A stretch of 35,737 nt of DNA, taken from NCBI GenBank assembly GCA_964414755.1, contig CAYPXH010000014.1:1-35737 (forward strand). The letters run 5' to 3'. The DNA is from JAEUKQ01 sp964414755. Lineage in GTDB: Bacteria; Pseudomonadota; Alphaproteobacteria; JAEUKQ01. This document shows, piece by piece, positions 17,761 through 25,532 of this stretch (the stretch's first letter is position 1; the number at the start of each line of letters is the position of its first letter). Position numbers and translations under genes: made by a program. The notes beneath the pieces are model-generated. The model saw only the letters and a list, made by a program, of their open reading frames with translations, ran no database searches and had not been told where the DNA came from.

Positions 17761-18519
17761 ATGAAAGGTTTATTTATTCGTCTGTTATTGCTACTGCATG
17801 TTTTTATTACTACCTTTTTCGATATATCTCCTGCCAAAGCCGATGTTTTTAATCAAGCCCAACGCAGTGAAATTGAAAAATTAATTAAGCAGTACTTAAT
17901 CGAAAATCCTGAAATTGTTGTTCAAGCCTTTGAAGAAATGCGGCAGCGGCAGCAAAAACTTGAAGAAGAACGGGTCAGGCAGGAGATTAAGCGTCATTCG
18001 GCAGATTTGTTTTCAAGTGCAACATCACCCATTCTTGGTAACACTAGTGGCAAAATTAATCTTGTGTTTTTCTTTGACTACCAATGTACTTATTGCAAAC
18101 AGATTGCAGGCACATTAATTGATCGTTTAAAACAAGAACGTGACGTCAAGTTGATAATGAAAGAATTACCCATTTTAGGCCCCGAATCTTTTATGATGGC
18201 ACAAGCAGCCCTTGCTGCACGTAAACAGGGAAAATATGAAGCTTTTCATATGGCTCTTATGGCCAGCCGTTCGCGTTTGTCATCAGAACAAGTGCAAAAA
18301 ATAGCCGAAGGGCTAGGCTTGAACCTTAAACAGTTAAGCCAGGATATGCAAAGCCTTGAAGTTTTGCAGGAACTAGATAAAAATAGGTCTTTGGCAACGA
18401 TTCTTAACATTCACGGAACACCGGCCTTTATTATAGGTTCACAACTTGTTGTTGGTGCGCCGGAACCGGATGATTTAATTAAAGCCTTAAAAGAATTAGC
18501 ACGCCCAGTAAATCGCTAG
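17761..18519 (+). CDS. DsbA/Com1-like periplasmic thiol-disulfide oxidoreductase
   Basis: 252 residues from the ATG at 17761, with GAGG seven bases upstream; an upstream in-frame ATG at 17728 lacks this. The signal peptide ends near PAKA|D. A helical, charged N-terminal segment (QRSEIEKLIKQYLIENPEIV.QAFEEM, then a coiled-coil-like RQRQQKLEEER) precedes the thioredoxin fold. The fold has active site CTYC at Cys109-Cys112 and the cis-Pro loop HGTPAFIIG. This is typical of Com1/BdbD/ScsC-like proteins that introduce or isomerise disulfides in secreted proteins. The stop lies within a perfect hairpin CGCTAG-CAA-CTAGCG (18514-18528) without a T-run. Confidence 0.88.
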   Translation: MKGLFIRLLLLLHVFITTFFDISPAKADVFNQAQRSEIEKLIKQYLIENPEIVVQAFEEMRQRQQKLEEERVRQEIKRHSADLFSSATSPILGNTSGKINLVFFFDYQCTYCKQIAGTLIDRLKQERDVKLIMKELPILGPESFMMAQAALAARKQGKYEAFHMALMASRSRLSSEQVQKIAEGLGLNLKQLSQDMQSLEVLQELDKNRSLATILNIHGTPAFIIGSQLVVGAPEPDDLIKALKELARPVNR

Positions 18520-18687
18520 CAACTAGCGGTCATTGGTCTCGTAATAATTTCTAGTTAACGTATGTTTTTGGTGTTGTTATTCTAGAACAACTTGCTTGCT
18601 GTTAAAAGTTACAGTATTGATGTGTGTTAATTGATAATAAACATTTTTGGATGATAGATTGATTGGAATTTCCAAGAAGGATAAGAA

Positions 18688-19158
18688 ATGGTAGCAAAAA
18701 AATTTGATGTTGATGTGAATCTTGTCAAGAAATTAGCTAAATTGCTTGATGAAAGTAATTTAGGAGAAATTGAATATGAAAAAGGTGATGAAAGAATACG
18801 CCTTAGTAAAAATAGCTCAGCCATATTCCAATCTTCGCCACCTGTCTCCTCCAACATATCAAACGTGTCTGGTACAGGTAGCACTAAACCCACCGAGCCA
18901 AAAAACAATTCCAATGCCTCAACCGAGGGTTCTGTACCTTCACCAATGGTAGGCACAGCATATTTATCATCACAACCAGGGTCTGCACCCTTTGTTAGCG
19001 TTGGTGACCGGGTTAACAAGGGGCAAACGATCTTGATTATTGAAGCCATGAAGGTTATGAACCCAATCCCGGCTCCTCAAAGCGGGATCGTTCAATCGAT
19101 CCTTATTCATGACGGACAACCAGTAGAATTTGGTCAGTCACTGATGACAATTGTTTAA
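18688..19158 (+). CDS. accB: Biotin carboxyl carrier protein of acetyl-CoA carboxylase (AccB)
   Basis: 156 residues. The C-terminal biotinyl domain has the modification motif EAMKVMN with biotin-accepting Lys122. It is preceded by a Pro/Ser/Thr-rich linker (about 48-82) and SPMVGTAYLSSQPGSAPFVSVGD, including the thumb-containing region typical of AccB. It carries CO2 between biotin carboxylase and carboxyltransferase for malonyl-CoA synthesis. AAGAAGGAT precedes the ATG. accC follows after ten bases, the usual order. A possible promoter, TTGCTT-17-TATTGA at 18592-18620, lies upstream. Confidence 0.96.
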   Translation: MVAKKFDVDVNLVKKLAKLLDESNLGEIEYEKGDERIRLSKNSSAIFQSSPPVSSNISNVSGTGSTKPTEPKNNSNASTEGSVPSPMVGTAYLSSQPGSAPFVSVGDRVNKGQTILIIEAMKVMNPIPAPQSGIVQSILIHDGQPVEFGQSLMTIV

Positions 19159-19168
19159 AGGGGTTTGA

Positions 19169-20515
19169 ATGTTTAAAAAAATCCTAATTGCTAACCGTGG
19201 CGAAATTGCCTTACGAATTTTAAGAGCCTGTCGCGAGATGGGTATTCAAGTAGTTGCGGTGCATTCAAGCGCTGACGCCACAGCCAAACATGTTTTATTA
19301 GCAGATGAAGCCGTTTGTATTGGCCCAGCCTTGGCAAAAGACAGCTACCTCAACATGCCGGCAATTATCTCTGCTGCGAGTATTACTGGTGCTGAAGCTA
19401 TTCACCCGGGTATCGGCTTTTTATCACAAAATGCAAAATTTGCCCAAATGGTTGAAGAACACGGTTTTGTATTTATTGGCCCATCCGCTGAACATTTATC
19501 ACTGATGGGTGATAAAGTAAAAGCCAAGGAAGCCGCGCAAAAATTTGGTCTTCCAATTGTTCCTGGTTCAGATGGCGCTGTACATGATGATGCACAGGCA
19601 ATAAAAATTGCAGAAAAAATCGGTTATCCCGTTTTGGTCAAAGCCGCGGCAGGCGGTGGGGGTAAGGGTATGAAGGTTGCTCATTCCAGTAAAGATATGA
19701 TAATGGCTTTAAGCTTGGCGCGTGCCGAAGCTAAAGCCAGTTTTGGAAATGATACCGTCTATTTAGAAAAATACTTATCACACCCACGACATATCGAAAT
19801 ACAGGTTTTAGCAGATAATCACGGCAACGTTGTCCATCTGGGCGAACGGGATTGCTCATTGCAACGCAGGCACCAAAAACTGCTTGAAGAAGGCCCATCA
19901 CCTTGTTTAAATGCTGATGAACGCAACAAACTTGGTGAATTAGTATGCAGAGCCATGCGTAAAATGGGGTACCGTAGTGTTGGAACCGTTGAATTTTTAT
20001 ACCAAGATGGACAGTTTTATTTCATTGAAATGAATACACGCTTACAGGTCGAGCATCCAGTCACCGAAATGATTACTGGCATTGACCTTGTGCGCGAACA
20101 AATTCTGGCAGCGGCAGGCGAGAAACTATCTTTCAATCAGCAAGATATTCGCTTTCACGGCCATGCTATCGAATGCCGTATTAATGCCGAAGACCCAGAA
20201 AACTTTCAACCATCACCAGGTCTGGTTAAAGATTTTCATGCCCCAGGTGGTCTTGGTGTGCGCGTTGACTCGGCAATATATGCTGGATATAACGTCCCTC
20301 CCCATTATGACAGTTTGGTTGCTAAGGTTATTGTACATGGGCGTAATCGCCAGGAGGCAATAATGCGGCTGCGTCGTGCGCTTGAAGAATTACATATTGG
20401 AGGTATTAAAACAACTGCCGCACTTCACCGCCGCCTTGTTGCAGCAGCTGACATTGTGAACGGTAACTATGATATCCGTTGGCTTGAAAATTTTGTTGCT
20501 GAGACCAGTGCCTAA
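19169..20515 (+). CDS. accC: Biotin carboxylase subunit of acetyl-CoA carboxylase (AccC)
   Basis: 448 residues, the standard length. It starts MFKKILIANRGEIALRI, has the ATP-grasp glycine loop KAAAGGGGKGMK, the conserved GERDCSLQRRHQK, and EMNTRLQVEHPVTE with metal-binding Glu and catalytic Arg. HAIECRINAEDP follows. It carboxylates biotin on AccB using ATP and bicarbonate. An AGGGG site sits just before the ATG. It is cotranscribed with accB and probably aat, which starts 13 bases after the stop. Confidence 0.97.
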   Translation: MFKKILIANRGEIALRILRACREMGIQVVAVHSSADATAKHVLLADEAVCIGPALAKDSYLNMPAIISAASITGAEAIHPGIGFLSQNAKFAQMVEEHGFVFIGPSAEHLSLMGDKVKAKEAAQKFGLPIVPGSDGAVHDDAQAIKIAEKIGYPVLVKAAAGGGGKGMKVAHSSKDMIMALSLARAEAKASFGNDTVYLEKYLSHPRHIEIQVLADNHGNVVHLGERDCSLQRRHQKLLEEGPSPCLNADERNKLGELVCRAMRKMGYRSVGTVEFLYQDGQFYFIEMNTRLQVEHPVTEMITGIDLVREQILAAAGEKLSFNQQDIRFHGHAIECRINAEDPENFQPSPGLVKDFHAPGGLGVRVDSAIYAGYNVPPHYDSLVAKVIVHGRNRQEAIMRLRRALEELHIGGIKTTAALHRRLVAAADIVNGNYDIRWLENFVAETSA

Positions 20516-20528
20516 AGGCTTAGCCTGA

Positions 20529-21179
20529 ATGAAGTCAATACCTGTTGAATTACTATTGTCTGCCTATGAAGTTGGCGTTTTTCCCATGGCAGCAAGTAGA
20601 AATAGTTCAACTGTTAAATGGGTTGAACCCAAGAAACGCGGACTTATTTTTGTTGACCAATTTTATGTACCGGGGCGTTTGCGGCGTTTAGCGCGTAAGG
20701 GTTTGTTTAACGTTTCTTGCAACCGTAACTTTCGAGAGGTTGTCCGGGCCTGTGCAGCACCAACTGAAACACGTAATGAAACCTGGATTAATGAAGTTAT
20801 TGAGGAATCGTATTACCAGCTTCATCTTGCGGGATATGCACATTCACTTGAATGTTGGCAAGGAGACGATTTGGTTGGCGGTCTTTATGGCGTAAGCCTT
20901 GGTGCTATTTTTTTTGGGGAAAGTATGTTTAGTCGTACTGATAACAGCAGTAAAATTGCCTTATGTCACCTAGCTGCTCGATTAAAAATTGCCAATTATT
21001 ATATATTAGACATGCAATTTCTAACCAAACACTTACGCCAATTTGGGGGCACCGAAATTGATCAATCTGAATATCGCAAGCTGTTGCCAACATATTTAAA
21101 GATAAAAACTAACTTCCCCTATCTAATTTCTGAATCATCCTTTATGGGCTGGCTGCAGTCAAGCAACCAGAAATCATAA
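20529..21179 (+). CDS. aat: Leucyl/phenylalanyl-tRNA-protein transferase (Aat)
   Basis: 216 residues. Conserved family features include GVFPMAASRNSSTVKWVEPKKRG near the N-terminus, TWINEVIEESYYQLHLAGYAHSLECW, LVGGLYGVSLGAIFFGESMFS, and LDMQFLTKHLRQFGG. It moves Leu or Phe from tRNA to N-terminal Arg/Lys of proteins, marking them for ClpS/ClpAP degradation by the N-end rule. It sits directly behind accBC, an arrangement common in alphaproteobacteria. Its last 61 bases overlap the 3' end of the opposite-strand DUF2155 gene. Confidence 0.95.
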   Translation: MKSIPVELLLSAYEVGVFPMAASRNSSTVKWVEPKKRGLIFVDQFYVPGRLRRLARKGLFNVSCNRNFREVVRACAAPTETRNETWINEVIEESYYQLHLAGYAHSLECWQGDDLVGGLYGVSLGAIFFGESMFSRTDNSSKIALCHLAARLKIANYYILDMQFLTKHLRQFGGTEIDQSEYRKLLPTYLKIKTNFPYLISESSFMGWLQSSNQKS

Positions 21180-21523
21180 ACAGGGTGATCTAATGCCGAC
21201 AATGCGGGACTGGATGCAAAAAACCAACCCGCAAATCGCCTGCTTGAGACTGATGCACCAAATAATTCATCAATTTCTACATAAGCTGCTGTTTCTGGTG
21301 TCTCTTCGGGAAGGGTTTTTTGACATTTTTTTAAGGTGATTAGCAACGTACCAAATTGCACTGGCTTATCAAGCTCTATCTCAAGGGTAGAAATGCGGGT
21401 TGTAACTTTGTCTAAAGCCTGAATAGATGCTTTTCCAAGGTTTTGAGCAGCAAACGTTTTAAAAGTACTTATGAATCCAAGGGATAAAACAAAACAAAGA
21501 ATTGTTAATAGCCGAAGCATCAT
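21119..21523 (-). CDS. DUF2155 domain protein, secreted
   Basis: 134 residues. A signal peptide ends near TFA|AQN. The core shows TRISTLEIELDKPVQFGTLLITLKKC, AYVEIDE, and GWFFASSPALSALDHPVYDFWLLDC, the signature of DUF2155. This alphaproteobacterial family is of unknown function, and the two Cys could form a disulfide. It overlaps the aat stop by 61 bases tail-to-tail. Upstream on the same strand lie a small conserved-looking gene (7 bases away), two mlaD genes and NDUFA12, suggesting one long leftward operon. The role is unknown; the neighbours suggest the cell envelope. Confidence 0.88.
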   Translation of the reverse strand: MMLRLLTILCFVLSLGFISTFKTFAAQNLGKASIQALDKVTTRISTLEIELDKPVQFGTLLITLKKCQKTLPEETPETAAYVEIDELFGASVSSRRFAGWFFASSPALSALDHPVYDFWLLDCSQPIKDDSEIR

Positions 21524-21529
21524 GTTATC

Positions 21530-21736
21530 CTACCGATCAATAATTTGATTAATCAAGTCGTGAATAATTTGCCGTACCGATTGTGGGCTACACCCCATTA
21601 CTAGGGCATCTTGCCAAAGATCATCCAGTACAACGCTTAATTCGTGATAGTTTTCATTTAAAACTTTCAGTTTTTCACGACAACTAACTGGCTGGCCATT
21701 TTCTAAAAGCCAAAGAGGTTTTGGCATATCATGCAT
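21530..21736 (-). CDS. Small protein of unknown function between mlaD and DUF2155 genes
   Basis: 68 residues, no signal peptide or membrane segment. The visible pattern PLWLLENGQPVSCREKLKVLNENY, then a helical acidic stretch and ALVMGCSPQSVRQIIHDLI, resembles short unnamed alphaproteobacterial proteins often found beside DUF2155. The upstream region has AGGTGCC before the ATG pair. It is 54 bases below the second mlaD and 7 bases above DUF2155 on the same strand, supporting an operon member. No function is claimed. Confidence 0.7.
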   Translation of the reverse strand: MHDMPKPLWLLENGQPVSCREKLKVLNENYHELSVVLDDLWQDALVMGCSPQSVRQIIHDLINQIIDR

Positions 21737-21790
21737 CAGAAGGCACCTTTTTGAATGAAATAGTTTGTATCAAGATGGTTTTTATATTAG

Positions 21791-22258
21791 TTATTGTCCT
21801 CTAATCTTGGCTAATTCGTCGGATGACAAAATAGCCTTGGCTAACAAATCCAAGATATCAACTGAACCTTGAGTATATGATATAAAATCTCCCGGTTGTA
21901 ACATCCGATCTTCGGCCCCAGGCTGTATGTCAATATAGGCTTTTCCACCTAGTCCATCGGTTAAAATACGGGCGTTTGAATCAATTGGCAGTACAATATT
22001 TTCAGAAATTATAAATCCTATTTTTACCTGAAAATCGGCAGGATTGAGCTTAATTGAACGAACGGTGCCAATAGGAAAACCCGCCAATCTAACTTCAGAA
22101 CCGACCTTCATGCCCGTAACCTGACGAAAGACAGCATAAAACTCGCTTGGCTGTTTACTCGAAAATGTAAACATTCCATTCGCATATAGAACAAACAACA
22201 CAGCAGACAACAAAGCTATAAAGCCTATCATAAAATTTGCTCTACGCGATTGATCCAT
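21791..22258 (-). CDS. mlaD: MlaD-like MCE-domain protein, second copy
   Basis: 155 residues. One N-terminal membrane anchor (about residues 9-28) is followed by a single MCE domain: FYAVFRQVTGMKVGSEVRLAGFPIGTVRSI, then ILTDGLGGKAYIDIQPGAEDRMLQPGDFISYTQGS. MlaD forms a hexameric ring in the periplasm that moves phospholipids between membranes as part of the MlaFEDB transporter. No mlaE, mlaF or mlaB lies in this window. It follows another mlaD by 12 bases on the same strand, sharing fold and length but clearly divergent. Gene assignment to one Mla system or another is not possible from this alone. Confidence 0.88.
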   Translation of the reverse strand: MDQSRRANFMIGFIALLSAVLFVLYANGMFTFSSKQPSEFYAVFRQVTGMKVGSEVRLAGFPIGTVRSIKLNPADFQVKIGFIISENIVLPIDSNARILTDGLGGKAYIDIQPGAEDRMLQPGDFISYTQGSVDILDLLAKAILSSDELAKIRGQ

Positions 22259-22270
22259 TATTATCCTCGC

Positions 22271-22738
22271 TTAACGATTCACGTCGCTAGAATTTTTCTC
22301 TGCAGCTTTAAAAATAGCTTGCCCAACTAAATCAATAAAATTGATACCTGCCTGTGTATTTGTAATAATCTGCCCATCGGCCAAATAAACCTGTTCTTTA
22401 CCTGGGCTAAAGCTAAGATATGAATCGCCAAAAATGCCATCACTAGTAATGCGCAAAAGGCTATCTTTTGGAATTTTGATATTTATATCAACCGAGAATT
22501 CCAAAATCGCTTCATAGTTTTTGGGATCAAGCGATTTTTTATTAACCTGACCGATCTTTACACCAGCCAACCGCACATCGCTACCAACCTGTACACCTTC
22601 TGCTTTTGCAAAAAGGGCAATCAAGGTGTATTGTGATAATGTTTGTCGGTCACGCTGGTGAAAAACAAAATAAGCAAATACGATTGCAGCAGCGAGTACA
22701 AAAAAACCGGTTGCTGTTTCAATAATATTCTTGTTCAT
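22271..22738 (-). CDS. mlaD: MlaD-like MCE-domain protein, first copy
   Basis: 155 residues. It has an N-terminal helix (about 9-27, GFFVLAAAIVFAYFVF) and one MCE domain: YTLIALFAKAEGVQVGSDVRLAGVKIGQV, LRITSDGIFGDSYLSFSPGKEQVYLADGQIITNTQAGI. This is the normal size for MlaD. Its start overlaps the stop of the NDUFA12 gene by four bases (ATGA), so translation is coupled. The paralogue 12 bases downstream suggests a duplicated substrate-binding subunit or a mixed ring. NDUFA12-mlaD is a common alphaproteobacterial gene pair. Confidence 0.9.
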   Translation of the reverse strand: MNKNIIETATGFFVLAAAIVFAYFVFHQRDRQTLSQYTLIALFAKAEGVQVGSDVRLAGVKIGQVNKKSLDPKNYEAILEFSVDINIKIPKDSLLRITSDGIFGDSYLSFSPGKEQVYLADGQIITNTQAGINFIDLVGQAIFKAAEKNSSDVNR

Positions 22739-23109
22739 TTGCCCGTCCGAAGCAAATCATGGTTGGTTTGAATAGATGGATCCCATGGTTTATAAGCATC
22801 CATTGCCTGCGTAAGGCCGGTTACATGAGCGGGTTTGTGGGCGTGAATTGTACCAGTCAAGTTGGGTACATGGCTTTGCTGCCATTCATGGCCTTGTACC
22901 TCATCTGGGGTGGGTATGTGATTTGTTGTATGATGCAACCAACTATGCCATAAAGCTGGAATTTTTGATGGCTCAACAACACCACGGTATACAACCCAAC
23001 GTCTTTCATAACCGTTTCGCAAACGACGGTAATAATATTTGTTACCAAAAGCATCAGACCCTGCTATCTTGGCAAATAATCTGGAAATCAACCCAAGCCT
23101 AAAGTTCAT
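22735..23109 (-). CDS. NADH:ubiquinone oxidoreductase accessory subunit, NDUFA12 family
   Basis: 124 residues from the ATG at 23109, with GAGG about seven bases upstream; a longer reading to 23178 adds only a basic, non-conserved stretch. Family marks are GSDAFGNKYYYRRLRNGYERRWVVYRG, EPSKIPALWHSWLHHTTNHIP, and a C-terminal YKPWDPS. In alphaproteobacteria and mitochondria this is a supernumerary subunit of complex I at the peripheral arm. The gene is first of the leftward mlaD-DUF2155 operon. Core complex I genes are not in the window. Confidence 0.93.
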   Translation of the reverse strand: MNFRLGLISRLFAKIAGSDAFGNKYYYRRLRNGYERRWVVYRGVVEPSKIPALWHSWLHHTTNHIPTPDEVQGHEWQQSHVPNLTGTIHAHKPAHVTGLTQAMDAYKPWDPSIQTNHDLLRTGK

Positions 23110-23335
23110 ATCGGCCTCTAAAAATAAATTTTTAATTTTTAACAAACTGATCCTAGTTTTTTTCCGGCAAAACATCAACTAGCTTTCATCGATCTTCTTT
23201 GTCAGCACAGCTCTTTTAGGAATAAAATATTTCATATTACACAAAAATCACTGTGTTTATTGCCTATATTTATTATACTTGTTTGATATGCTGTTGTTTT
23301 GTATCGTTCAGTAACACCAACCTTTAGGAGAAACC

Positions 23336-23812
23336 ATGTCCGACAGCCTTATTGAAAAGAACTTGCTGCGTTTGGGGTTAGAGTTACCCAAAGCAGCCGC
23401 ACCGGTTGCAAATTATGTACCCGTGGTTATTAGTGGTAATTGTGCCTACGTCGCTGGCCAGATTCCAATCAGCAACGGCGAAATTAAGTTTTCTGGTAAA
23501 GTTGGTAAAGATTTGACCATTGAACAGGGGCAGCAAGCAGCCCGTCTTTGTGGTTTAAACATGGTGGCACAACTTAAATTAGCCCTGGCAGGAAAATTAA
23601 ACCGTGTTGTTCGCTGTCTTAAGTTGGGTGTTTTTGTACAATGCCCCGATGGGTTTGCGGATCAGCCTAAGGTTGCGAATGGTGTATCCGATCTTATGGT
23701 GGCTATGCTTGGTGATGTAGGCAAGCATGCACGTTCAGCTGTAGGTGTTAATGCTTTACCACTAAATGTTGCGGTCGAGGTTGATGGTTTTTTTGAGATT
23801 AGTGTTTCATAA
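23336..23812 (+). CDS. RidA family protein (YjgF/YER057c/UK114)
   Basis: 158 residues, slightly longer than canonical RidA (about 130) but within the RidA-like subfamily typified by LGLELP...APVANYVPVVISGNCAYVAGQIPISNG. The core continues with QGQQAARLCGLNMVAQLKLALAG, LKLGVFVQC, and HARSAVGVNALPLNVAVEVDGFFEI. The conserved Arg of the deaminase pocket is in ARSAVGVN. RidA proteins hydrolyse reactive enamine/imine intermediates such as 2-aminoacrylate. A strong TTTAGGAGAAACC site precedes the ATG. It is a single rightward gene, divergent from NDUFA12 and convergent with the Sel1 array. Confidence 0.9.
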   Translation: MSDSLIEKNLLRLGLELPKAAAPVANYVPVVISGNCAYVAGQIPISNGEIKFSGKVGKDLTIEQGQQAARLCGLNMVAQLKLALAGKLNRVVRCLKLGVFVQCPDGFADQPKVANGVSDLMVAMLGDVGKHARSAVGVNALPLNVAVEVDGFFEISVS

Positions 23813-23841
23813 CGATTATTATTTATGGAACGCCAAGTTGG

Positions 23842-24693
23842 CTACGAAATTGGTTGCAGGCAATTGTAACGCGCAGCGTCGGAGGGTATGACCTTATCTA
23901 TCCCCTGTCGCTGTAACCGTTCTGCAATTGTCTGCTGCCAGTCTTGAAGCCCCTGCCCATCGACATACTCTTTTGCTTCATCCGTCATAAGATGAAGCAT
24001 TTCGGCAAACGAAATTCCTTGCTGCCATTCCTGTTGGGCTTTATCTTTTAAGCCAAGTTCCCAATATACATCCCCCAAATGCAGGCGCAATTCTGGGTCA
24101 CCCGGTTTACCTAATACTGCTTTGCATATAAAATCAAAAGCCTGGTCGTACTGCTTCATTTGATAGAGAATCCAGCCTTTTGTATCTAACATCTCGGGAT
24201 CGTCTTTATCAAATGCCAATGCAATATCAATATATTCAAGTGCCTTTGGTAAATTTTCTCCCTGAATAGCCCAAACATAAGCAACACCATTATACCCAGC
24301 AAAAGAACCGCCCTCAAGCGCTTGGGAATACCAATATTCCGCTTTCATTAAATCAACATATCCGGCAACCCCGTACAAATAAATATACCCAAGACCAATT
24401 TGTGCACCTATATGGCCTTTCTGCGCTGATTTTGTCAGCCATTCAATAGCCTGCTGCATATCACGGTCTGACGATAACCCACGCCAATACAAATAACCCA
24501 AACCATACCCAGCTTCAACATCTCCTGCTTGGGCAAGTTTTTCAAATATATGCCGTGCTTCTTCGTAACTTTGATTTTCTAAGGCTTGCCAGCCCTGACT
24601 TACTGTTTGTGCCGTAAGCCTAGTTGCATATATACTTGCCATCGTGGATAAAATTAATAACAAATTTATATAGGATTTTATTTTATTAATCAT
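23842..24693 (-). CDS. Secreted Sel1/TPR-repeat protein, third of three tandem paralogues
   Basis: 283 residues. The signal peptide ends near RLTA|QTV. Sel1-type repeats follow: EAGYGLGYLYWRGLSSDRDMQQAIEWLTKSAQKGHIGAQIGLGYIYLYGVAG. Then come TPR-like helices with LDTKGWILYQMKQYDQAFDFICKAV and LRLHLGDVYWELGLKDKAQQEWQQG. It ends NCLQPIS, a motif shared with its neighbour. AGGG precedes the ATG. It has one more Sel1 unit than its two paralogues. Such repeats act as protein-protein scaffolds; no enzymatic motif is seen. It is cotranscribed with the two upstream copies, 44 bases apart. Confidence 0.88.
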   Translation of the reverse strand: MINKIKSYINLLLILSTMASIYATRLTAQTVSQGWQALENQSYEEARHIFEKLAQAGDVEAGYGLGYLYWRGLSSDRDMQQAIEWLTKSAQKGHIGAQIGLGYIYLYGVAGYVDLMKAEYWYSQALEGGSFAGYNGVAYVWAIQGENLPKALEYIDIALAFDKDDPEMLDTKGWILYQMKQYDQAFDFICKAVLGKPGDPELRLHLGDVYWELGLKDKAQQEWQQGISFAEMLHLMTDEAKEYVDGQGLQDWQQTIAERLQRQGIDKVIPSDAARYNCLQPIS

Positions 24694-24737
24694 GTGATAC
24701 CCTATTAATTCTTATGCCCCAACACACTGCTTCTGTT

Positions 24738-25505
24738 TTATGAGAATGCGTTGGTACATGGCTTGGCTTTAACCTCTGGAAGGGTACTTTCTAAGGCTTG
24801 ATCGGCCTTAATGATAAGTTTTTTTAATTCTTCACGCCAGGCTTTTAGGTTCTGAACCGATAAATAATCTTCGGGGTTTCCCTCGGCTAATAAAAAGCGG
24901 CGTTCCTCTAGGTCTAAAGCCATTAACCACTCGTTGCGCGCCTCATAATACAAACCCAACGCAAAATATATGTGGCCAAGATGCAATCTGTCTTCTGGAT
25001 GACCTGGTAAAAGTTTGACGGAACGACACATGGGTTCAAGCGCCTCTTCATAACGCTTCATTTGATATAAAACCCACGCATGCGTATCAAGATAATAAGG
25101 ATTATCTGGGTCGATTGTTAAGGCCTTTGTAATCAGGCTTAAGGCCTGATCAAGATTTTCTCCCTTAAGTGCTAAATCATAAGCAACACCATTCATGCCA
25201 CTGACACTACCATTATTTGCAGCAGTTAACATCCAGGTTGAACCCAATTCTTCGTTTTGTTCAACCCCTTTACCGTAACTGAAATAATACCCAACCATAT
25301 ACTGGGCTTCAGCGTCACCTTGCTGTGCTAAACTCCAAACTTCCTGAAAGGCTGCCTGATAATCTTTTCTGTCAACCGCTGCACGCCAACGATCCCAGTC
25401 TGCCCAAGCCAAATTATGCGCTAAATAAAAAAGGATTATTGTTGTAAGAAATAGGCCAAATAAAAGTTTTAAAAAAATATTTTTGGTAAAATTGATAAAA
25501 ACCAT
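24738..25505 (-). CDS. Secreted or membrane-anchored Sel1/TPR-repeat protein, second paralogue
   Basis: 255 residues. The N-terminus has a long hydrophobic helix (LKLLFGLFLTTIILFYLAHNLAWA) that may be a signal peptide or anchor. It has one Sel1 unit (DAEQYMVGYYFSYGKGVEQ-like, residues about 60-90), then GMNGVAYDLALKGENLDQALSLITKAL, LDTHAWVLYQMKRYEEALEPMCRSV, and DRLHLGHIYFALGLYYEARNEWLMAL. The C-terminus (PCTNAFS) keeps the lone Cys but not the PIS ending of its paralogues. AGGA precedes the ATG. It is the middle gene of the tandem set, 27 bases below the first. The function is unknown; binding or scaffold in the envelope is likely. Confidence 0.87.
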   Translation of the reverse strand: MVFINFTKNIFLKLLFGLFLTTIILFYLAHNLAWADWDRWRAAVDRKDYQAAFQEVWSLAQQGDAEAQYMVGYYFSYGKGVEQNEELGSTWMLTAANNGSVSGMNGVAYDLALKGENLDQALSLITKALTIDPDNPYYLDTHAWVLYQMKRYEEALEPMCRSVKLLPGHPEDRLHLGHIYFALGLYYEARNEWLMALDLEERRFLLAEGNPEDYLSVQNLKAWREELKKLIIKADQALESTLPEVKAKPCTNAFS

Positions 25506-25532
25506 TGTCTTTTCCTGTAGCCTCTAAATGAA

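Noticed and set aside
18627..19049. 140-residue minus-strand ORF
   Set aside because: It lies opposite accB, which has a clear biotin motif and ribosome-binding site; the antisense frame has no recognisable features.
22857..23102. Overlapping plus and minus ORFs inside the NDUFA12 gene
   Set aside because: NDUFA12 motifs lie in one frame only; the others are shadows of it.
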